From contig JAEYQO010000076.1 of NCBI GenBank assembly GCA_023409975.1, positions 1 through 12,092 of the forward strand: a stretch of 12,092 nucleotides of DNA, read 5' to 3'. The DNA is from Bacteroidota bacterium. Its GTDB lineage: Bacteria > Bacteroidota > Bacteroidia > Chitinophagales > Chitinophagaceae. The notes under the pieces are model-generated. The model had not been told where the DNA came from. It was given only the letters and a program-made list of their open reading frames with translations, and searched no databases. Below, one piece after another: positions 7,104 through 12,092 of this stretch. The position numbers and the translations under genes are program-made. Numbering within the stretch: the stretch's first letter is position 1; every line of letters begins with the position of its first letter.

Positions 7104-9680
7104 TCAGAGTCCATTGGGATTCCGTGGCTGACGGTTACCCGTTTCAAAAAGCTTCACTCCTACCGTGGCACGCATATATGGGGAGGCATATACCTTCCGT
7201 ACCTTGTCATTCGGTATATACCGCAGGTCGGAGACATTCTGACGCAGCAGCAGATCGATCATTACGCGTTTTCCGATCTCCATACTCAGTCCGAACATCA
7301 GACCGAAACGGGCGGGGTTGCTGGCCGGGTTCTTTGCTGTCGGTGGGGGAGCTCCGGTATAGACAGGTGTGCCATATTGAAAATAATCTTCAGGGGCGGG
7401 CGGATACGGATAGCTGGTGGGAATACCGCCGGGCATCTGGGAGGAATCTACCACCGGGGCATAGGAAAGCGTATCCAAACGCTGAATGCCGTTATATTCC
7501 CGTATGTCCGGTGCTATCTGTATATGATTGCCGAAGGTCAGGTAGGGACCCAGCAAGGCTGAAAGTTTTGGAGTAAGCCGGTACTTCAGGAGAATAGGCA
7601 GATCAAACTCCCAGAAATTCTGCTGATTCACATTGTACCCTGCCAGTATGGAATCATAAATATTCCGGTATATATAATTCCGCTGGATCAGTGGTCCCTG
7701 GAAGGTATCGACTGACTGGATATGGAAAGAGTCTATGGTGGCGCTCTGGTGACGGTGGAATGCTTCCTGGGCGAATAGCTCCATCATATTGATGGTGTTA
7801 TAACGGAAAGAGGGCATCAGAACAAAGGACACTTTCCGGGAGACATTCCACTGCAGGTACGGCGATATAACAGGGCTCCGGGTACTAAAGTTGGAAAGTC
7901 CCATTTCGTAGCCGGCTTTTACGCCACCTTCCAGACGAATCTGATTGAGTCTCGGGAATACCCGGGCAGTAGCTGTCGCTCCGCCCCCGCCGCCGCCACC
8001 GGGGTTCGGATTCGAGCCTGTGGCCAGGAGCGGCATCTGAACTTCCTCCTCTGCTTCTTCCGGCACCGCATCGATATTAGCTGCAAGTTCTACGTCTTCG
8101 GGCGCTTCCTCCTCCGCAGGTTCCGGCTCCAGGTCATCCACCACAGGCGTGTTGATGACATAGCCTGACGCAGTTCGTTTGAAGACCTCTTCCCTTTCTT
8201 TCACATTCACCGCCGGAGGTGCGGCGGGTTTGTTTCCACCCATTTTCAGCACCTGGTTCTTCGGTGCGGGAGGTGTGGGTGGCACGACTGGTTCAGGCGT
8301 TCCGGCAGGATGATCTTTCACCACCACCCCTGTGCGTTTGGAGGTTGCGGAAGCCGGCGTTACTGATTTCGGAGCGCCGGTCCGACTGGCCGTATTTACT
8401 GGTTCAGCTGCTGCTGTCTGGCTCCTTTTTACTGGTTCGGTGGTTCCTGTGGCAGCAGCACCGGAGGTTGTCTTTGGTGTTCCGGGTGCCGGAGCACTAC
8501 CAGTCACCTCAATTTTGCCGCGTTTTGAGGAATTTGTTCCAGCCGGAACATGGGCATTTTGATTGGAAGGGGTGTTGGTATTGCCAGCGGTTGAAGACTG
8601 CCGTGCAGCCTCAGAACGATTTGCAGTCCGTACGGTTGAATTCGCTGGTTCTGCTCCCTGAGCATTTGCATCGGTTACGCCCGTGCGGGTATTATTAGTC
8701 ATCGCTAAAGAGCTGCCCTGTGCACCCCCCTGAGTAGCATTCTGCGCTGTATTTTGACTTTTACTTACAGAGGCACCTGACCCGGGGGTGGTCTTTCCGG
8801 CACCACCCCTGGCAGAAGGATCAGCAGGCTGGTTCTTTATCTGAGCTTCAGGTGTCTGCGCAATAACTGGCTGGCTGACTCCCTGCTGGTTAGTACCCCG
8901 CCGGGATGCTACAGCAGGACTGGTGCCCGGCTTGTTGGCGGTGTTCTGATTTTGGGATTGTTGATTTGATCCAGCATCAATACCATTCTGCAAGCCTGCA
9001 CGTTGACGATCGCCTGTTGCGCTTTGATGATTGTTTCCTGTGCTTTGCTGAGTACTTCCTGGTCCCTGACGAGTACTTCCGGTTGGGTTTGAACCTCTTG
9101 TTCCTGTCTCCTGCTGAGCCTCCCTCTGGCCTGCACCGTTCCTGGGTGCTGCACCTTGTTTCGCATTTCCCTGGTCTGCATTACCCGTGCTTTGTCTCCT
9201 TGATGCGCCTGACCGGTTTGTTCTGCCGCCTGGGGCAGCATTCCTGTCGCCCGATCTCCGGACCCTGGCACCGCTGCCGTCCCTGTTCCTTCCATTCGAT
9301 TCAAACACTTCCGGGTCTGTGTCATTATCTGAGCTAAAACCTTCAGTACCATCCAACATCTCCCAGCCTTCGTCCATTGAGCTATCTGCAACTGGTGATT
9401 CCGGAACCGGAGCAGGCTGCTCCATTTGCGGGAGTTGTGGTGACGTATTCGATTCATCGTTGGAAGAACTCCGCAGCAGGATGTACCCTACCGTGGCGAG
9501 TAGCAAAAGCAGCAGCAATAGCCAGAGCCATCTCCTGTCAGGAGATTTTTTGGCTACCTCAGCACTTCCGGCCGGCAGTCTCTGTTCCAGCGAATCCCAG
9601 ACACCGGATGGCGGTGTCTCCTGGTAGTCTCCCAGGCCTTCGCGGAACAGATCATCAATATGTTTACTGCGGTCTTCCAT
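7104..9680 (-). CDS. Membrane-anchored protein with long disordered linker and C-terminal outer-membrane beta-barrel
   Basis: An 858-residue protein with an unusual order of parts. Residues 1-50 are charged and cytoplasmic-looking, with the Bacteroidota pattern DDLFREGL..Y.ETPPSGVWDSL. One transmembrane helix follows (51-69, WLWLLLLLLLLATVGYILL). Residues 70 to about 500 are low-complexity (T, S, N, Q, G, A, then P-rich), 513-548 are acidic, and 561-567 are seven glycines. The C-terminal 575-845 has alternating strands and aromatic patterns of a PorT/OMP beta-barrel. With 50 residues before the hydrophobic stretch it looks like a signal anchor, not a cleaved signal peptide. The barrel ends in VGVKLF plus 13 polar residues, not at a terminal aromatic. 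The ATG is 7 nt after the sigma-factor stop, so the two are cotranscribed and probably translationally coupled. A role as anti-sigma/sensor for that sigma factor is inference from layout; an envelope-spanning structural protein is the alternative. Confidence 0.85.
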   Translation of the reverse strand: MEDRSKHIDDLFREGLGDYQETPPSGVWDSLEQRLPAGSAEVAKKSPDRRWLWLLLLLLLLATVGYILLRSSSNDESNTSPQLPQMEQPAPVPESPVADSSMDEGWEMLDGTEGFSSDNDTDPEVFESNGRNRDGSGARVRRSGDRNAAPGGRTNRSGASRRQSTGNADQGNAKQGAAPRNGAGQREAQQETGTRGSNPTGSTRQGPGSTQQSTGNNHQSATGDRQRAGLQNGIDAGSNQQSQNQNTANKPGTSPAVASRRGTNQQGVSQPVIAQTPEAQIKNQPADPSARGGAGKTTPGSGASVSKSQNTAQNATQGGAQGSSLAMTNNTRTGVTDANAQGAEPANSTVRTANRSEAARQSSTAGNTNTPSNQNAHVPAGTNSSKRGKIEVTGSAPAPGTPKTTSGAAATGTTEPVKRSQTAAAEPVNTASRTGAPKSVTPASATSKRTGVVVKDHPAGTPEPVVPPTPPAPKNQVLKMGGNKPAAPPAVNVKEREEVFKRTASGYVINTPVVDDLEPEPAEEEAPEDVELAANIDAVPEEAEEEVQMPLLATGSNPNPGGGGGGGATATARVFPRLNQIRLEGGVKAGYEMGLSNFSTRSPVISPYLQWNVSRKVSFVLMPSFRYNTINMMELFAQEAFHRHQSATIDSFHIQSVDTFQGPLIQRNYIYRNIYDSILAGYNVNQQNFWEFDLPILLKYRLTPKLSALLGPYLTFGNHIQIAPDIREYNGIQRLDTLSYAPVVDSSQMPGGIPTSYPYPPAPEDYFQYGTPVYTGAPPPTAKNPASNPARFGLMFGLSMEIGKRVMIDLLLRQNVSDLRYIPNDKVRKVYASPYMRATVGVKLFETGNRQPRNPNGL

Positions 9681-9687
9681 TTTCAGT

Positions 9688-10272
9688 TTACATCGAGGTT
9701 ATTTTTTCTTTTAGTCGCTTACGGGCATCATTCAGGTGCCATCGGCTGTTATTTTCACTTATTCCAAGGTGATCTGCAATTTCTTTATGAGAGCATTGTT
9801 CAAAGACAAACAGGTTGAACACCGCCCGCTGGGTATCTGGCAACTTGTGTATCAGCTGCAGCAATTCTTTGTAACCAAGCCTTCCTACTATATCACCCTC
9901 CACGTGGATATCCGTTGATTCAATTTCCACCTTATAGGCTGGTTCTTTCCTGATGTACTTCCTGAAGTTATCGGTGATCGTATTGACCACGATGCGGCGC
10001 ATCCAGCCCTCAAAGGACCCTTTGAACGTGTAGGTATGAAGTCCTGTAAGGATCTTGAAGAAAGCATCATTCAAAATCTCATCGGCCTGACCGCCATTAT
10101 AGACATACCTTTTTATAATACCGTACAACAAGGGGGCATACTTCTCATAAAGCCGCTTCTGAGCAGTTCTCTCCTGCGCAAGACAAGCCCTGATCAGTTC
10201 CGATAGCTCGGGAGGAACCGATTGTGGGTTGCCATTACTGGCTTCTGGCTTTATGTAATCCTTGTCGGACAA
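9688..10272 (-). CDS. ECF-type RNA polymerase sigma factor
   Basis: A 194-residue sigma-70-family factor of the ECF type, directing RNA polymerase to a dedicated promoter set. Sigma-2 covers about 36-107 (LYEKYAPLLYGIIKRY, then ADEILNDAFFKIL and the -10-binding WMRRIVVNTITDNFRK). Sigma-4 covers about 133-188, with the helix-turn-helix CSHKEIADHLGISENNSRW and the usual LPDTQRAVF before it. It has no sigma-1 or sigma-3 region. The start is taken as TTG at 10272: a stop lies 15 bp further upstream in frame and no ATG occurs until residue 91. Its last codons run ATG-TAA, and the next gene's ATG follows 7 nt later. No FecR-type anti-sigma gene is adjacent; the downstream gene may fill that role. 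A -7-like TAGCCTTTG (10294-10302) is one base longer than consensus, so the promoter is uncertain. Confidence 0.93.
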   Translation of the reverse strand: MSDKDYIKPEASNGNPQSVPPELSELIRACLAQERTAQKRLYEKYAPLLYGIIKRYVYNGGQADEILNDAFFKILTGLHTYTFKGSFEGWMRRIVVNTITDNFRKYIRKEPAYKVEIESTDIHVEGDIVGRLGYKELLQLIHKLPDTQRAVFNLFVFEQCSHKEIADHLGISENNSRWHLNDARKRLKEKITSM

Positions 10273-10407
10273 TAGTGATCTAAAAGTTTACATCAAAGGC
10301 TAATGATTCTTTGTTCCTGTTTAAGGACGACCGGATCAGCCGGAATGTTAGCGTCCAACACCATTTTTTTTTTAAAGGTTGGGTAGCGCTCAGAATACAG
10401 CCCTATT
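10273..10407. other. Intergenic region with A10/T10 tract and imperfect stem
   Basis: This gap separates the J-domain gene from the sigma-factor gene. It holds a run of ten T on the + strand (10364-10373; A10 on the transcribed minus strand). Flanking it, AGCGTCCAAC (10350-10359) pairs imperfectly with GTTGG...CGCT (10378-10390). The A-tract lies in the loop and not after the stem, so it does not look like an intrinsic terminator for the leftward J-domain gene. It may bend DNA upstream of the sigma-factor promoter. Confidence 0.35.
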
Positions 10408-11061
10408 TCAGGCCTTCCGGCTGTAGAGGTACATGAACACACAAAGCAATGCTGTAATGATAATAATTACAATTGGTAAAAACCAGTCATTTGTCATCCG
10501 GGATTTCCTGCTGCGTTCCGCCTGCCGGATCATTCCGAGCAGTTCCTCATCACCCTGAGCGATTAGCCGGAGCCTGAGCAGAATGGGTGGATAGAGGCTG
10601 TAATGAAGATTGCGGACCGACTCTATCACATAACCCGTGAGCTGAGCGATGTTTTGCCTTTCGTTTTCCTGATGTAAGATGGCGATATGCTCATCAGAAA
10701 GCAGGATCCGGAGATAGTCAGACAGTGCTTTATGGTTCATCCGGTAGCTGTCGACCTTTGCCATATGATCGCGGAGGCGCTGTGCCTGCGAAACCAGCCA
10801 ATGCGTATCGATGTGCTCAGGTTCCTTTCTGGCGCTGAGGCCTGCGAAATAGCGCTCCTCATCATAAAGTTTCCGGGCTTTTTCATCAGAAAGCACCTCG
10901 TAGGCTTCCTGGAGTTTTCTGAACTGGGCGAGTGAGAAAGGATTTTCAGGGTTTTTATCAGGATGGTATTTGTGGGCGAGGCTGCGGAAAGCCTTTTTGA
11001 TTTCCTGCAAAGAAGCTTTAGGTCGCACCCCGAGTGTTCTGTAGTGATCTCTTAATGGCAT
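10408..11061 (-). CDS. Tail-anchored J-domain protein (DnaJ-like co-chaperone)
   Basis: A 217-residue protein with an N-terminal J-domain (about 4-70: DHYRTLGVRPKASLQEIKKA, with the catalytic HPD at 33-35 and a YEVLSDEKARKLYD helix). The J-domain stimulates ATP hydrolysis by a DnaK-type Hsp70. There is no Gly/Phe region or zinc-finger domain, so it is not DnaJ itself but a class-C J-protein. A helical middle part (about 80-185) resembles no family I recognise. One hydrophobic helix at about 193-213 (WFLPIVIIIITALLCVFMYL) is followed by only four residues, the layout of a C-terminal tail anchor with the J-domain in the cytoplasm. It probably recruits DnaK to the inner membrane; clients are unknown. 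It is divergent from aroE across 59 bp, and a 7/8 match to TAnnTTTG (TATTTTAG, 11075-11082, minus strand) could be its promoter. Confidence 0.9.
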   Translation of the reverse strand: MPLRDHYRTLGVRPKASLQEIKKAFRSLAHKYHPDKNPENPFSLAQFRKLQEAYEVLSDEKARKLYDEERYFAGLSARKEPEHIDTHWLVSQAQRLRDHMAKVDSYRMNHKALSDYLRILLSDEHIAILHQENERQNIAQLTGYVIESVRNLHYSLYPPILLRLRLIAQGDEELLGMIRQAERSRKSRMTNDWFLPIVIIIITALLCVFMYLYSRKA

Positions 11062-11108
11062 TCCTGATGAATCGCTAAAATAACAAATCCCACCTGTAGC
11101 CTATTTAA

Positions 11109-11116
11109 TAACTTTA
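11109..11116 (+). promoter_or_regulatory. Possible -7 box TAACTTTA for aroE
   Basis: TAACTTTA matches TAnnTTTG at all but the last fixed base and ends 4 nt before the aroE ATG. As with the Crp/Fnr gene, this would give a leaderless or near-leaderless transcript. No TTTG is present at the expected upstream spacing. The 59-bp divergent region with the J-domain gene is A/T-rich, so a chance match is quite possible. Confidence 0.25.
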
Positions 11117-11120
11117 GACC

Positions 11121-11858
11121 ATGACGGAACTTAGATTATTCGGTCTGATTGGTTTTCCCCTCACACATAGCTTTTCGCCGGACTACTTCAGACAGAAGTT
11201 TCAGAGAGAACATATTGAAGCGGCATATAATCCTTTTGTTCTGGAAACAATCTCCCAGTTGCCGGAGCTCCTGCAAAACTATCCTTCGCTGGAGGGGCTC
11301 AACGTGACCATTCCCTATAAGGAATCCGTTATGCCTTACCTGGATGAGCTTTCAGCGCTTGCCCGGGAGACTGGCGCGGTGAACTGTATCCGGATCGCGG
11401 ACGGAAAACTGACCGGATACAATACGGATGTTGCGGGTTTTTGCGAAAGTCTGAAACCCCTGCTGAACAGTCAGCATCAGCATGCCCTCGTGCTAGGCAC
11501 CGGGGGTGCCTCGAAGGCGGTGCAGTTTGGTCTGAAAGAGCTGGGCATCGGCTATCAACTCGTGTCGCGCAGGGAAGAGCAAGGAAAGCGCAGTTATACG
11601 GCCCTCACGAGGCGTCAGATGCGGGACTATCAACTGATCATCAATACCACACCGGTGGGCATGTACCCCGATACCGAAGCCTGTCCCCCCCTCCCCTATG
11701 AAGTTATCGGCCCCGACCATCTGTTGTTTGATCTGATCTATAATCCCGAAGAGACACGCTTTCTGGCGGAAGGAAGAAAGCGGGGTGCTATCACGAAGAA
11801 TGGGCTGGAAATGTTGCAGCTCCAGGCTGAAGAGAGCTGGAAGATCTGGAATGAATAA
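11121..11858 (+). CDS. aroE: Shikimate 5-dehydrogenase
   Basis: AroE reduces 3-dehydroshikimate to shikimate with NADPH, in the cytoplasmic route to chorismate and aromatic amino acids. At 245 residues it is slightly short but complete. Visible family features are the shikimate-binding S17/S19 (THSFSP), the catalytic lysine K67 in NVTIPYK, N88 in GAVNCI and the catalytic aspartate D103 in GYNTDVAGF. The dinucleotide-binding loop LGTGGASKAV (125-134) follows, then a basic SRR after the second strand, fitting NADPH preference. NTTPVGMYP and the C-terminal GLEMLQLQAEESW helix complete the fold. The ATG at 11121 begins directly with the conserved LFGLIGFPL strand. A Rieske-type gene begins 43 bp downstream on the same strand and is probably cotranscribed, though a pathway link between the two is not obvious. 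Confidence 0.97.
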   Translation: MTELRLFGLIGFPLTHSFSPDYFRQKFQREHIEAAYNPFVLETISQLPELLQNYPSLEGLNVTIPYKESVMPYLDELSALARETGAVNCIRIADGKLTGYNTDVAGFCESLKPLLNSQHQHALVLGTGGASKAVQFGLKELGIGYQLVSRREEQGKRSYTALTRRQMRDYQLIINTTPVGMYPDTEACPPLPYEVIGPDHLLFDLIYNPEETRFLAEGRKRGAITKNGLEMLQLQAEESWKIWNE

Positions 11859-11901
11859 CGCTGTTCTTTAACTTCGGCCCTCAGGCAAAGCACCTTCGAC
11901 A

Positions 11902-12092
11902 ATGTATCAATGGTTTCAGGTAGGAGAAGCACTTACTTCCGGAATGGCAGACCGCAACATGATGGAGGTGGAAGTAAACGGGAAAACGGTCGTGCTGCTG
12001 AAAGCCAACGGCGCATGGAAGGCTTTTGCTGCAACCTGTCCACATGCCGGCGCCCGCCTGTGTGAGGGGTGGCTTGATGCCCGGGGTCGTGT
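11902..12092 (+). CDS. Rieske [2Fe-2S] domain protein, N-terminal part (cut by window end)
   Basis: The ATG at 11902 opens a frame of 63 complete codons running to the window end: MYQWFQVGEALTSGM, then a basic beta-rich stretch, then FAATCPHAGARLCEGW. CPH (C46, H48) is the first cysteine-histidine ligand pair of a Rieske cluster, followed by the usual GARLCEG; the second C-x-x-H pair would lie beyond the edge. There is no signal peptide or membrane segment, so it resembles the small soluble ferredoxins (roughly 100-110 residues) that pass electrons to ring-hydroxylating oxygenases, or the NirD-like subunits. It starts 43 bp after aroE on the same strand. The specific partner cannot be told from this fragment. 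Confidence 0.85.
   Translation, partial: MYQWFQVGEALTSGMADRNMMEVEVNGKTVVLLKANGAWKAFAATCPHAGARLCEGWLDARGR

Noticed and set aside
8580..9200. Low-complexity DNA in the linker as a CRISPR or tandem-repeat array
   Set aside because: No constant repeat unit or regular spacing; the similarity is only biased amino-acid composition.
8219..9627. Several + strand open frames opposite the linker of the beta-barrel protein
   Set aside because: Low-complexity codon composition keeps reverse frames open by chance; the minus frame is continuous over 858 codons with coherent domains.
10350..10390. Stem around the A10/T10 tract as an intrinsic terminator
   Set aside because: The homopolymer is in the loop and no U-tract follows the stem on the transcribed strand.

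Overview
The window looks like a chromosomal stretch from a Bacteroidota species, most likely near Chitinophagaceae/Sphingobacteriia. This rests on protein style: a TonB-dependent receptor with an N-terminal carboxypeptidase-regulatory-like domain, a Crp-like regulator of the Bacteroidota type, and an ECF sigma factor followed by a protein carrying the 'DDLF..L..Y...PP..VW' N-terminus. It also rests on A/T-rich start regions without Shine-Dalgarno sequences and on several TAnnTTTG-like -7 boxes. The placement is inference; there is no rRNA or other phylogenetic marker apart from smc.

Layout. Positions 1-72 hold the start of a leftward gene (possibly a transposase OrfA) that leaves the window. 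Positions 73-171 are a divergent intergenic region with two dyads. A rightward unit follows: a Crp/Fnr-family regulator (172-777), then a TonB-dependent receptor (876-3245). Between them lie two copies of TTGATCAGGATCAA, each a perfect match to the classical FNR-box pattern TTGAT-N4-ATCAA. A palindrome-rich convergent gap (3246-3436) separates the receptor from leftward smc (3437-6967). Further right, a leftward pair encodes an ECF sigma factor (9688-10272) and, 7 nt behind it, an 858-residue protein (7104-9680). That protein joins a short cytoplasmic segment, one transmembrane helix, a roughly 430-residue disordered linker and a C-terminal outer-membrane-type beta-barrel. Next is a leftward tail-anchored J-domain protein (10408-11061), divergent from rightward aroE (11121-11858). 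aroE is followed by the start of a Rieske [2Fe-2S] protein cut by the window end (11902-12092).

How the genes may work together. Two self-contained sensory units stand out. One is a local regulator-operator-receptor module, in which the Crp/Fnr protein probably controls the adjacent receptor (and perhaps itself) through the tandem FNR-like boxes. Its recognition helix has the E-x-x-S-R pattern used by FNR, but it lacks FNR's N-terminal cysteine cluster, so the signal it senses is unknown. The other is a sigma factor coupled to a single polypeptide that could reach from cytoplasm to outer membrane. This is a plausible one-protein version of the usual receptor/anti-sigma relay, but its function is inferred from layout only. 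smc, aroE and the J-domain protein look like ordinary housekeeping genes.
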